From Gammaproteobacteria bacterium (GTDB lineage Bacteria > Pseudomonadota > Gammaproteobacteria > Pseudomonadales > Pseudomonadaceae): 64,000 nt of DNA. Position numbers and translations under genes: made by a program. Each line of letters begins with the position of its first letter. Within the stretch, counting starts at the first letter, position 1. Below are positions 33,918-42,642 of the stretch, in pieces. Under the pieces are notes generated by a model that searched no databases, was not told the DNA's origin, and worked only from the letters and a program-made list of their open reading frames with translations. The DNA is taken from assembly GCA_018826895.1 (NCBI GenBank), contig JAHJYA010000094.1:18724-82723 (forward strand), read 5' to 3'.

Positions 33918-35368
33918 CGATGGCTCCAGTGAAATGGGTCGGAAATTTTATTGAGTGAGTTCGAATGACTGGGGAGGCGGCCATCCGGGGATATGGCCTG
34001 CTCCGGGTTGTCATGCGTCTTGCTGGAGGCTGAAGGTGCAGTGTTCTGCGTAGCGCGTGCGACTTGCCGGGCTTGCACACTGCCGAGCCAGAAACCGAGT
34101 GCGGCCCATATCAGCGCCAGCGGTACGACAACACTGGCCAGTGCTCCCATGGCCAGGCCAAAACGTCCGAGTACACCTACGGTCTGCGCTCCGATGACAT
34201 CACCGTTGCGGTACATGAAGGTGTCGACGACGGCTTTGGCTTTGTACTTGTCTTCACGGCTGAGCACGGTGAACAGCGCCTCGCGCGCTGGCCGGGTGAT
34301 ACCGCGTTGCACCGCCCGATTGCTGGCTTCGAGCAGAATCAGCAGGATGAACGAGCCGTAGATCGCCAGCCCGATAAAGCCGAGTGCAGTGACGATTGGC
34401 AGAATCGCCAGTGCAATGCCTAGACCGAAGCGCTGAATGATCTTTGCGGTCAGGGTGAGTTGCAGGAGCAATACCGCAACCTGCGTCCACATGTCGATGC
34501 TGCCCAGAAGCGCGGTACGTGCGTCCATATCATCCGCTACCGCCGCGACCATCTGCAGGCGAGTGAAGTAGATGAATGTCGAGGTCACGGTCATCAGCAT
34601 GACGTAGCCGGCGATACCGGTCAGGTAGCGTGACTGGAATACCGCGCGAAGACCCGCCCAGGCGCTGCCGCCTATTTGTTCGGCTTCGTTTGCAGGTTCG
34701 GCCGCGTCGATAAGGGTTCGGTCCGGTGCCATTCGCACGAGCAGCCAGGCTGCGATCATGGCAAGCAGCAGAAATCCACCCGATACCAACAGCAGGGATG
34801 GTGTGCCAAGAGGCTCTGCCAGTTGTGAGGCGAGCCAGGGACCGAAGATCGCGCCGAGCGTGCCGCCCACCGAGATCAGAGCGAAGAAACGCATGCCCTG
34901 ATCGCTGCTGAACCGGTCGGCCAGCAGTGCCCAGAACACCATGGTGGCGAACAGGTTGAACACGCTGAACCAGACGTAGAACACCTGGCCACTGCGTTGC
35001 CCGATGGTGCCGGGTGCGAACATGAGCAGGGCCCAGAAAACCACCAGGCTCAGCACGAAAAAACCGTAGGTCGCAGCGATGAACTGCAATCGCTTCAGGC
35101 GGCTGACCAGCCAACCGAACAGCGGGTTTACCGCCAGTGTCACGACTGCGGTACCGATGAACAACCAGTGAATGGCCTCGATGCCGCGTTCCATGCCCAG
35201 TGCATCACGCGCCGGCCGCAGCAGCATCAGTGCGGTCAGAACGCAGAAGAAAAATAGCATCGCGATCAGAACTGGCCCGATCTCCTCAGGGCGGAGGTTG
35301 AACAGCGCCTGAAGGAAGCGTGGGCGGCGCGCTGCCGATGGCGTGGGTCGTCTCATAGGGGAAGGCAT
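33914..35368 (-). CDS. Npt1/Npt2-like (ATP/ADP translocase family) membrane transporter
   Basis: The 484-residue protein has about 12 membrane helices and resembles the nucleotide-transporter group found in free-living bacteria: FFFCVLTALMLLRPARDALGMERGIEAIHWLF near residue 38 and RGITRPAREALFTVLSREDKYKAKAVVDTFMYRNGDVIGAQ near residue 370. The relatives in obligate parasites exchange nucleotides, and some carry NAD. The substrate in free-living bacteria is unknown. An MFS carrier is the alternative reading. Start ATG 35368 was chosen because the longer frame is shadow sequence of the upstream gene; ATG 35356 is also possible. Confidence 0.7.
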   Translation of the reverse strand: MPSPMRRPTPSAARRPRFLQALFNLRPEEIGPVLIAMLFFFCVLTALMLLRPARDALGMERGIEAIHWLFIGTAVVTLAVNPLFGWLVSRLKRLQFIAATYGFFVLSLVVFWALLMFAPGTIGQRSGQVFYVWFSVFNLFATMVFWALLADRFSSDQGMRFFALISVGGTLGAIFGPWLASQLAEPLGTPSLLLVSGGFLLLAMIAAWLLVRMAPDRTLIDAAEPANEAEQIGGSAWAGLRAVFQSRYLTGIAGYVMLMTVTSTFIYFTRLQMVAAVADDMDARTALLGSIDMWTQVAVLLLQLTLTAKIIQRFGLGIALAILPIVTALGFIGLAIYGSFILLILLEASNRAVQRGITRPAREALFTVLSREDKYKAKAVVDTFMYRNGDVIGAQTVGVLGRFGLAMGALASVVVPLALIWAALGFWLGSVQARQVARATQNTAPSASSKTHDNPEQAISPDGRLPSHSNSLNKISDPFHWSHR

Positions 35369-35403
35369 CCTGCTTTGGGGCACGCCATGGCGAGCGCTAA
35401 CAT

Positions 35404-36507
35404 TCAGTAGGTAAGGCGCGCGGGGTAGCGCGTGCTGCTGAGTTCTTCGCTGATGCTCCACAGGCGGGCGGCGGCCTGCCTGTCCGATGCGGCCGCTGGT
35501 ATGTTGGCCAGACCCAGCGGGCCGCGTACCTCCATCAACCCGGTAGGGCCGTAGTAGCTTCCGCCTTGCGCATCCGGTGCGGTGGCGGCGTACAGGGTAG
35601 GCACTGCACCCTGTGCAGCCGTTTGAATCAGGAAGGGTATTGGGGGCAGGCTGCGACCTTGGCTGGGCAGCAGGTTGGTACGTGAGACTCCGGGGTGGGA
35701 TGCGATGCTCGTAACGCGCCAGCCCGCCACATCGCTGCGGCGTTGCAGCTCCAGGGCAAACATCAGGCAAGCCAGCTTCGATTGGCGATAGGCGAGCGCC
35801 GAGTCGTAGTCCTGTTCGAACTGCAGGTCTGCAAAGTTGATGGCGGCACCGCGGGCACGGGCCGCGATACTGGACAGTGTGACGACGCGGGGGCTATCAG
35901 CCTTGTGCAACAGCGGTAGCAGTTCCGCAGTCAAGACGAAGTGCCCCAGGTAGTTAACGGCGAACTGCATCTCGAATCCATCCGCCGAAGTACCGCGCGT
36001 GGGGGGCTCCATGAGTCCTGCGTTGTTGATCAAGCCATCGAGGTGAGGCAACGTTGCCTTAAGGTGCGCGGCCAATGCGCGAACCGAAGCGAGGTCGGCC
36101 AGGTCCAGGGCTTCGAATTGCACCTGCGCGTTGGGTGTTGCCTGTCGGATGCTCGCGATCGCTTCCTTGCCTCGATCCGGATTGCGCGCCGCGATTATCA
36201 CGTGCGCCCCCGAGGCCGCCAGAGCTTTGGCGCTTTCGAAGCCGATACCACTTGTTCCACCCGTGACCAGAAAAATATGTCCGTCCTGCGAGGGCATATC
36301 CGTCAGGCTCCAATCCGGCTTTGGCAGACTCTGAGTGGTTGGCCGGTCTGCGGCGCATGCGCAGAGGAACACTGTACTCAGGGCCACAAAACAGGTGCGC
36401 CAGCGGTTAAGCGTTGAGCGCACATTAGGAGCCGAGGCCGTCATTGCGACACCGGTCAGCATGTGGGCGCGTTGGGCGTGGAGGTTGGAAGCCGTCCAGT
36501 TGGTCAT
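35404..36507 (-). CDS. Short-chain dehydrogenase with lipoprotein-like signal
   Basis: The protein of up to 367 residues has a complete classical SDR domain from about residue 75: cofactor motif TGGTSGIG, NNAG near 162, catalytic Ser in VVTLSSIA and YRQSK (Tyr/Lys) near 243. It resembles the retinol-dehydrogenase/WWOX-like SDRs. Ahead of it is NRWRTCFVALSTVFLCAC, a basic stretch plus hydrophobic core ending in a lipobox-like LCAC. That would place a nucleotide-dependent enzyme outside the cytoplasm, which is unusual. ATG 36507 has GAGG at 8 nt; ATG 36444 is a shorter alternative without a ribosome site. First gene of the operon facing the two-component system. Confidence 0.78.
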   Translation of the reverse strand: MTNWTASNLHAQRAHMLTGVAMTASAPNVRSTLNRWRTCFVALSTVFLCACAADRPTTQSLPKPDWSLTDMPSQDGHIFLVTGGTSGIGFESAKALAASGAHVIIAARNPDRGKEAIASIRQATPNAQVQFEALDLADLASVRALAAHLKATLPHLDGLINNAGLMEPPTRGTSADGFEMQFAVNYLGHFVLTAELLPLLHKADSPRVVTLSSIAARARGAAINFADLQFEQDYDSALAYRQSKLACLMFALELQRRSDVAGWRVTSIASHPGVSRTNLLPSQGRSLPPIPFLIQTAAQGAVPTLYAATAPDAQGGSYYGPTGLMEVRGPLGLANIPAAASDRQAAARLWSISEELSSTRYPARLTY

Positions 36508-36587
36508 GTTCGATGCCTCGCGAAGATCAATTAGGTTTGCGAATGGGCGCGTCAGGAGTCGCCGTTTCTGCAGTGTTTGCCGGTGGG

Positions 36588-36604
36588 ATTAATTTGCGTT
36601 TAAG
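36588..36604. promoter_or_regulatory. PmrA/QseB-type box on the SDR side
   Basis: ATTAAT-N5-TTTAAG fits the HTTAAD-N5-HTTAAD direct-repeat site bound by PmrA/QseB-type response regulators. It lies 81 bp upstream of the SDR start codon. Confidence 0.55.
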
Positions 36605-36664
36605 GCGACGGGTTCGTTGGCGTTACCAAATGTGTGGCGCATTGAACTGGCTTTGAACATCGGG

Positions 36665-36681
36665 CTTAATCCGTTATTAAT
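36665..36681. promoter_or_regulatory. PmrA/QseB-type box on the response-regulator side
   Basis: CTTAAT-N5-ATTAAT fits the same HTTAAD-N5-HTTAAD pattern and lies about 48 bp upstream of the response regulator start, consistent with autoregulation. Confidence 0.6.
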
Positions 36682-36728
36682 CTCGCTGTGGAACCATCGC
36701 GGATCACCTTTCCCTCATTCGAGCTGTT

Positions 36729-37394
36729 ATGGATGCGATTCTCCTCGTCGAAGATGACCCCATGCTCGGTCAAGCACTGACCGCCGCTCTGGGCCAGGAA
36801 GGCTGGCGCGTTGTTCATTGCAAGGACGCGGGATCTGCACGGGCATCGCTGGTTGACCACGCCTTCGTTGCTGTATTGCTTGATCTTGGGTTGCCGGGCG
36901 GCTCTGGTCTGGAGGTTCTGGCAAAGATGCGCAGCCGCTACGACCCAACGCCGGTGTTGATCATTACCGCGCGCGACCTACTGAGTGATCGTGTTCGAGG
37001 GCTTGATGCCGGTGCCGATGACTACATTGTTAAACCGTTTCAGCGCGACGAGATGCTCGCGCGGCTGCGCGCCGTGGTACGCCGTAGTCGCGGCGCCGTG
37101 ACGCCGATACTGCACTGGCGCGACGTCGAGATAGATCCTGCTGCGCGAACCGTGACCCGTGGTGGCCAGCGCATCGACCTTAGTGCGAGCGAATTTCGCC
37201 TCCTTCTGGCATTACTGGAGTCGCGCGGCCGGCCGCTCAGCCGAGACCAGCTTCAAGACCGGCTCTACGGCGATGACACCGCAATCGGCAGCAACACGGT
37301 TGCGGTTTACGTGCACCAACTGCGACGCAAGCTTGGCAATGACGTGGTCGTGACGGAGCTCGGCTTCGGTTACCGCGTTGGGGATGACAGCTAA
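36729..37394 (+). CDS. OmpR-family response regulator (QseB/PmrA-like)
   Basis: The 221-residue protein has a receiver domain with the acidic pocket Asp9/Asp10, phospho-acceptor Asp52 (LLDLGLPGGSG) and Lys in YIVKPF, followed by a winged-helix domain (about 125-220; LSASEFRLLLALLESRGRPLSRDQL). The TAATG overlap couples it to the kinase gene downstream. Two boxes matching the PmrA/QseB direct-repeat pattern lie upstream. Confidence 0.92.
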   Translation: MDAILLVEDDPMLGQALTAALGQEGWRVVHCKDAGSARASLVDHAFVAVLLDLGLPGGSGLEVLAKMRSRYDPTPVLIITARDLLSDRVRGLDAGADDYIVKPFQRDEMLARLRAVVRRSRGAVTPILHWRDVEIDPAARTVTRGGQRIDLSASEFRLLLALLESRGRPLSRDQLQDRLYGDDTAIGSNTVAVYVHQLRRKLGNDVVVTELGFGYRVGDDS

Positions 37395-38770
37395 TGCGCG
37401 CGTTGCGCACGCGGCTGTTGGTCGCGCTGGCGACAGTGCTGCTCACTGCCTGGGGTAGTGGCTTCGCCATTCAGTACGTGAACGTGTTGGAGCGGCAGGG
37501 CGGCGAGATTGATGGCATGTTGCGCAATATCGCTGAGCAGATCTTGCAGTCTTTGCCAGCGGATATCGCCACCGCGGGCCAACAACAGCAATTCCAGCTC
37601 AGTGGCGAGACTTCGCCAGCGGAGGGTAAGTTTGGCTCGCTCGGCTTTCAGGCTTGGGAGCATGGCACGGGACGACGATTAATGTCGTCGCGTCCGGCAC
37701 CAGCCTATCCGATGGCGCCAGACTTCCTCGACGGCTTTGCCGAGGCGACGGTCGCTGGCGTACCTTGGCGCGTTTTCGCAGTCAGCGATGCCAACAGGCA
37801 AGTGCAAGTGCAGGTCGGGGTGCCGAAGTCGGCAATCAGGGCTGAACTGATGCGCTGGCTCGGCCCGACATTGATTACTGCGCTGTTACTCCTTTTCGGC
37901 ATCGGCGTTGCGATCTGGCTGGTTATCCATTGGTCTCTACGGCCGGTGCTGCGGGTCAGCGAGTCGCTCGCCACGCGTGCTCCTCTCGACTTGGCACCGT
38001 TGCCGGAGCGTGGACTGCCGAACGAGTTCACGCCGCTGGTGCGCTCGTTCAACCAAATGATGGAGCGGTTGGCGCAGGCGCTGCAGCATGAGCGTGAGTT
38101 TCTCGGCGAGGCAGCGCATGAGTTGCGCACGCCACTGGCTGCACTGCTGGCTCAGGCGCAGGTGCTACAGCATGCAAGTGACCGTGAAGAAGCGCGCGAG
38201 GCGCTCGAGCACCTGATTGCTGGGATCGAGCGTACTTCGCGGCTGGCACAGCAACTACTCGACGCCGCCCGGGTAGAGGCCGGCACCAGCGCGGCGCGAG
38301 CGACGGATATCGACCTGGCGATGGTCGTTACAATGGTCACCGACGAGTTCAACTTGGTGGCCCAGCGTGCTGGGCAGTCGATCGAGGTCGAAGGGGGATA
38401 CGCGCCAGTGCGCGGTGACATCGACGACCTCGGGATCATGGTTCGCAACTTGCTCGACAATGCGCTGCGTCATGGTGGGCTGGGGACGCGTGTGCGACTG
38501 CAAACCCGGAGTGAGGGTGAGGGGCATGCGCGGATGGCAATCATCACTATCGCCGACGATGGCCCGGGCATACCCGACGGCGAGAGCGAGCGAATTTTCG
38601 AGCGGTTCTACCGTGCCGAGAACGGACATCGCGCGCAGGGCATCGGTATGGGCTTGTCGCTGGTCGAGCGGGTAGTTGCCTCTCATGGCGGACGATTGCG
38701 CTGCTGCCCTGGGCTCGATGGTCGCGGTTTTGGTGTCGAAATTCAGTTGCCCGCACTCGGCGGGAGCTGA
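37394..38770 (+). CDS. Sensor histidine kinase (QseC/PmrB-like)
   Basis: The 458-residue inner-membrane kinase has membrane helices at about 6-27 and 158-179, a periplasmic sensor region between them, a HAMP-like segment, His242 in GEAAHELRTPLAALLAQ, and an HATPase domain (NLLDNALRHGG near 355, DDGPGIP near 395, GIGMGLSLVERVVASHGG near 420). With the preceding regulator it forms a complete two-component system facing the SDR-transporter-mipA operon. Confidence 0.92.
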   Translation: MRALRTRLLVALATVLLTAWGSGFAIQYVNVLERQGGEIDGMLRNIAEQILQSLPADIATAGQQQQFQLSGETSPAEGKFGSLGFQAWEHGTGRRLMSSRPAPAYPMAPDFLDGFAEATVAGVPWRVFAVSDANRQVQVQVGVPKSAIRAELMRWLGPTLITALLLLFGIGVAIWLVIHWSLRPVLRVSESLATRAPLDLAPLPERGLPNEFTPLVRSFNQMMERLAQALQHEREFLGEAAHELRTPLAALLAQAQVLQHASDREEAREALEHLIAGIERTSRLAQQLLDAARVEAGTSAARATDIDLAMVVTMVTDEFNLVAQRAGQSIEVEGGYAPVRGDIDDLGIMVRNLLDNALRHGGLGTRVRLQTRSEGEGHARMAIITIADDGPGIPDGESERIFERFYRAENGHRAQGIGMGLSLVERVVASHGGRLRCCPGLDGRGFGVEIQLPALGGS

Positions 38771-38854
38771 TCACAGGCTGCTTCCTGCGCGAAGTGACCC
38801 CGTACTTTCATGGCGTTGTGCCCTGGTCGTATGGGGTCGCAAAACGCCCGTGTA

Positions 38855-39355
38855 CTAACGAACCCGCACGAACTCTATGCTCACTCGTCCTCCATCCGGG
38901 CGGGTGAAGGTTTCGTACATCCGCGGTCCCTCAACCTTCAACTGCAGCTCACGGTCCGTTCGTACGGAACCCACCCAGTTGGGAAAGGTGGCACCCTCGA
39001 CGCGGTTGCCGGTGAAGCGTCCATGCTCGTCCACCGTATAAGTACCGAAGAAGCCGATACTCGATGCCATGGCCTGTCTATTTTCATCGTCGGTACCTGC
39101 TCCGCGCGCGTTTGACTCGAATGGCGGGGTGTCGCCATTGGTCAGCACCTCGATGAAGTGCATGTCGGTGGTGAAGACGAGCATGCCTTGGGGGTTTTCC
39201 CCATAAGGTCGCTCAATTTTGCCATCGGTTTCCAATGTGGCTGAAACCACGCGCCAGGTGCCGGCAACCTGGTTAGGTTGGGCAGTGGACGGCACAGGTT
39301 CGCTGGCCCAGACGGTGATGGATGTAGCAAGGAAAAGTACGAGCCCCCATTTCAT
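38855..39355 (-). CDS. Lipocalin-like secreted protein
   Basis: The 166-residue protein has a signal peptide (about 1-17, ending VWA-SE) and a lipocalin-like domain (QVAGTWRVVSATLETDGKIERPYGENPQGMLVFT, then GTYTVDEHGRFTG). This family is of unknown function and may bind a small ligand. Its ATG overlaps the stop of the upstream SDR gene (ATGA), so the two are co-translated. Confidence 0.75.
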   Translation of the reverse strand: MKWGLVLFLATSITVWASEPVPSTAQPNQVAGTWRVVSATLETDGKIERPYGENPQGMLVFTTDMHFIEVLTNGDTPPFESNARGAGTDDENRQAMASSIGFFGTYTVDEHGRFTGNRVEGATFPNWVGSVRTDRELQLKVEGPRMYETFTRPDGGRVSIEFVRVR

Positions 39356-40176
39356 AGGCTATCCCCCATAAACGTTAGTGACTTCTGTGCCAGCAGATCA
39401 TCCAGGCGAGCGCTTAATGCCCGGTGGATGTTCTCGAACGCCGTACTGCCAAGCGCGATACGTCGTCTCGGCTGTGCAGCGTCCGCTACCTGGATCATCG
39501 CGTCGACCGTACGTTCGGCGTCGCCTTTGATCTTGAATTCGCCGCTGGACAAAGCGCGCCGGACATCGCCCGCCGGTGTTGCATCGTAGACATCCATTTG
39601 CGGCGCGTGGTCCAGGCCGCGGGCGAATTCGGTCGCGGTTGGCCCAGGCTCGGCGATCACGATGTCGATGCCAAATGGCGCGACCTCCTGGGCGACCGCC
39701 TCCAGAAAACCCTCAATGCCCCACTTGGTCGCGTGGTAGAGGCTGAAATTGGGGTAGGCCACCTGTCCTCCTTCAGACGAAACCTGCATGAGCCGGCCGC
39801 CACCTTGCGCACGCAGATGAGGCAGCGCTGCCCGCACGAGTTGGATGGAGGCGATCAGATTGGTAGCAATCTGACGTTCGATCTGCGCATCCGTTACTTC
39901 TTCCGCAGCACCGAACAGCCCGTAGCCGGCGTTGCTGACCACCGTGTCGATTCGGCCATACGCTGCGAAGGCATCGTCCACTTCCTGTCGCAATGCCGCG
40001 GTATCGGTTAGATCAAAGCATGCAATGTGCAGCCTCTCGCCTGCCGTTTTTTTCAGCGCCTCGAGCGGTGCTGTGCGTCGCCCGCACGCGACCACACAAT
40101 CACCACGTTCCAGCAGTTTTCTAGTCATGACCAACCCGAGGCCGGATGACGCCCCTGTAATCAACCACGTTTTCAT
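39352..40176 (-). CDS. Short-chain dehydrogenase/reductase
   Basis: The 274-residue cytosolic SDR has TGASSGLG at residue 8, NAGYG near 87, catalytic Ser in MQVSSEGG near 136 and YHATK near 149. Such enzymes reduce small carbonyl compounds with NADPH. It is divergent from the LysR gene at 40294, its likely regulator, and is followed by the lipocalin-like gene. Confidence 0.87.
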   Translation of the reverse strand: MKTWLITGASSGLGLVMTRKLLERGDCVVACGRRTAPLEALKKTAGERLHIACFDLTDTAALRQEVDDAFAAYGRIDTVVSNAGYGLFGAAEEVTDAQIERQIATNLIASIQLVRAALPHLRAQGGGRLMQVSSEGGQVAYPNFSLYHATKWGIEGFLEAVAQEVAPFGIDIVIAEPGPTATEFARGLDHAPQMDVYDATPAGDVRRALSSGEFKIKGDAERTVDAMIQVADAAQPRRRIALGSTAFENIHRALSARLDDLLAQKSLTFMGDSL

Positions 40177-40187
40177 CGGATACCTTC

Positions 40188-40227
40188 TTCTAGGGTTTGG
40201 GCAAAAGTTCTAGGGTTTGTGCAGAAG
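40188..40227. repeat. Tandem 20-bp direct repeat in a divergent promoter
   Basis: TTCTAGGGTTTGGGCAAAAG (40188-40207) is followed without a gap by TTCTAGGGTTTGTGCAGAAG (40208-40227), two mismatches in 20. It lies between the SDR and LysR starts and may be a regulator-binding array or a recent duplication. Confidence 0.7.
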
Positions 40228-40293
40228 GTAGGAGCCTAAGATGCGTATGATAAGTCCCGCTAATACGAACGAGCTGGTGAAAAGTATTCACTA

Positions 40294-41223
40294 ATGAAAG
40301 ACGTCAACCTCTCCGATCTGAAGGCATTCGCCCACGTAGCGCGGCACCGTAGCTTCCAGAAGGCAGCTGATGCGCTAGGTGTCTCGCGGTCGTCTCTCAG
40401 TCATGCTTTGAAGGGGCTCGAGCGCCACCTCGACGTACGGCTTCTGCATCGCACCACGCGCAGCGTTGCAGTAACAGAAGCCGGTGAGCAGTTGCTGCAC
40501 CGCCTGCTGCCTTTGTTGCGGGAGCTGGACGGCGTGCTGGATGCCGTCAGTCACGGCCAGGACGAACTCGTTGGCACGCTGCGAATCAACGCGAATAAGG
40601 GCGGCGCACGCTGGCTGCTCAGGCACGCCGTTCCGCTATTCCAGCGTCGCCATCCGCGCGTAGCACTGGATCTGGTCACTGAAGGTCAGTTGGTGGATAT
40701 CGTGGGCGAGGGTTTCGATGCCGGTGTGCGCCTGGCCGAGTCGGTGCCAAAGGACATGGTTGCCGTGCACTTTGGTAGCGACGTCCGTTTCGTGGCGGTT
40801 GCTTCGCCGGGCTATGTCGAGACGTTTGGCGCCCCTGTCATGCCGGCTGATCTGCTCTCCCATCGCTGCATTCGCCAACGGTTGCCCAGCGGAAAGCGTT
40901 ATCGCTGGGAGTTCGAGAAGGGCACTCAGCAACTCGCCCTGGACGTCCCCGGCACGTTGAGCCTGGATGACAACGACCTGATGGTTGAGGCAGCGTCTGA
41001 TGGTTTGGGGGTTGCTTTCGTTCCGGAGTCCTTTGCTCGCCCGGCCCTGGACAGCGGCACGCTGGTCCTGCTGCTGGAAGACTGGACCCCGGCGTCACCG
41101 GGGCTTTGCCTTTACTACACCAGCTATCGCCATGTACCAGCACCGCTCAAGGCGTTTATCGCGGTCGTTCGCGAGGTCACTCAGGGCCTGGATGATCCCC
41201 AGCCACAGACCACCTCCGGTTGA
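40294..41223 (+). CDS. LysR-family transcriptional regulator
   Basis: The 309-residue protein has a helix-turn-helix at residues 1-65 (FAHVARHRSFQKAADALGVSRSSLSHALKGLERHL) and an effector domain of the AaeR/DmlR-like type (GTLRINANKGGARWLLRHAVPLFQRRHP). It is divergent from the SDR/lipocalin-like pair and is presumably their regulator. Confidence 0.88.
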   Translation: MKDVNLSDLKAFAHVARHRSFQKAADALGVSRSSLSHALKGLERHLDVRLLHRTTRSVAVTEAGEQLLHRLLPLLRELDGVLDAVSHGQDELVGTLRINANKGGARWLLRHAVPLFQRRHPRVALDLVTEGQLVDIVGEGFDAGVRLAESVPKDMVAVHFGSDVRFVAVASPGYVETFGAPVMPADLLSHRCIRQRLPSGKRYRWEFEKGTQQLALDVPGTLSLDDNDLMVEAASDGLGVAFVPESFARPALDSGTLVLLLEDWTPASPGLCLYYTSYRHVPAPLKAFIAVVREVTQGLDDPQPQTTSG

Positions 41224-41278
41224 GCGTGACTGGCACCACTCAGAACTTGGCAGCCCTGGTGCTGAATCTACCGCTGTT

Positions 41279-42625
41279 CTATGAAGCGACCGTGTCTGAA
41301 GCCGCTTCTGCGCGTGGCGCTCCATCACGGCGATGCACCGACTGACCGGCGGCGAAGGTTTCATGAATGGCGCGGTCATCGCCCAGGGTGATCAGGGCGA
41401 AAAGTTTTTCGGCCAGGCTGGTGGCCTGTTTCAGGCGGAACGCCAGCAGCGGCGTGGCGCTGTAGTCGAGTACCACGAAGTCGGCTTCCTTGCCGGGCGC
41501 GAAGTTGCCGATCTTGTCGTCGAGGTACAGCGCACGGGCGCCGCCGAGGGTTGCCAAGTACAGCGACTTGAACGGGTTCAGCGATTCGCCGCGGAGCTGC
41601 AGCACCTTGTAGGCCTCGCTGAGGGTGGTCAGTTGCGAGAAGCTGGTGCCGCCACCGACATCGGTGCCCAGGCCGACACGCACACCGTGACTTTCCACGC
41701 GCGGCAAATCAAACAGGCCGCTGCCGATAAACAGGTTGGAGGTCGGGCAGAAGGCCACCGCCGAGCCGGTTTCACCGAGCCGCGCGCATTCCTCATCGCA
41801 CAGGTGCACGCCGTGGGCGAACACCGCACGCGGGCCGATCAGGCCGTGGTGGTCGTAAACGTCCAGGTAGTTCTTGCGTTCGGGGAACAGCGCCTTGACC
41901 CAGTCGATTTCCTTGAGGTTCTCGGACAGGTGGGTGTGCATGTACAGGTCTGGGTATTCGCCGAACAGCTTGCCGGCTAGCGCCAGTTGTTCGGACGTGC
42001 TGGTCGGGGCAAAGCGCGGGGTGACCGCGTAGCTCAGGCGGCCTTTGCCATGCCAGCGCTCAATCAGCGCCTTGCTCTCGGCATAGCCGGACTCCGCGGT
42101 GTCCTGCAGGTACTCCGGGGCGTTGCGGTCCATCAGCACCTTGCCGGCGATCATGCGCAGGTTGCGCGTCAGGGCCGCCTCGAAGAAGGCGTCGACCGAC
42201 TCTGGGTGCACGCTGCCGAACACCAGCGCGGTAGTAGTGCCGTTGCGCAGCAGCTCATTGAGGAACACCTCGGCGTTTTCTGCAGCGACCTGGGCATCGC
42301 CAAAGCGGCCCTCGGCGGGGAAGGTGTAGGTGTTCAGCCACTCCAGCAGTTGAGTGCCGTAGGAGCCGATCACGCCGACTTGAGGAAAGTGAATATGGGT
42401 GTCGATAAAGCCCGGGGTGATCAGCGCGTCCGGATACTCGGTGACCGTGACGCCGCTGAAGCGCACCAGTAATTCTTCGGCCGGGCCGACCGCCAGCACG
42501 CGACCATTTTCGACGACCAGCAGGCCATCCTCGAAATAGGCGTAGGACTGCTCGATACCGACCACTGTCGGATCGGCGAGGCAGTGCAGGATGGCGGCGC
42601 GGTAGGCCTGGGTGGTGTGGCTCAT
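41279..42625 (-). CDS. guaD: Guanine deaminase
   Basis: The 448-residue amidohydrolase shows the metal sites FIDTHIHFPQ (about residue 78), HTHLSE (about 235), the following His in AVFAHGVHL and the catalytic Asp in GLGTDVGGG (about 327). It deaminates guanine to xanthine, feeding XdhAB. ATG 42625 gives the family N-terminus (MSHTTQAYRAAILHC). It is the last gene of the xdhABC-guaD group, separated from xdhC by a repeat at 42643-42704. Confidence 0.93.
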   Translation of the reverse strand: MSHTTQAYRAAILHCLADPTVVGIEQSYAYFEDGLLVVENGRVLAVGPAEELLVRFSGVTVTEYPDALITPGFIDTHIHFPQVGVIGSYGTQLLEWLNTYTFPAEGRFGDAQVAAENAEVFLNELLRNGTTTALVFGSVHPESVDAFFEAALTRNLRMIAGKVLMDRNAPEYLQDTAESGYAESKALIERWHGKGRLSYAVTPRFAPTSTSEQLALAGKLFGEYPDLYMHTHLSENLKEIDWVKALFPERKNYLDVYDHHGLIGPRAVFAHGVHLCDEECARLGETGSAVAFCPTSNLFIGSGLFDLPRVESHGVRVGLGTDVGGGTSFSQLTTLSEAYKVLQLRGESLNPFKSLYLATLGGARALYLDDKIGNFAPGKEADFVVLDYSATPLLAFRLKQATSLAEKLFALITLGDDRAIHETFAAGQSVHRRDGAPRAEAASDTVAS

Positions 42626-42642
42626 GATGCGGGGTCTCATGC

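Noticed and set aside
40188..40227. CRISPR repeat
   Set aside because: Only two adjacent copies with no spacer.
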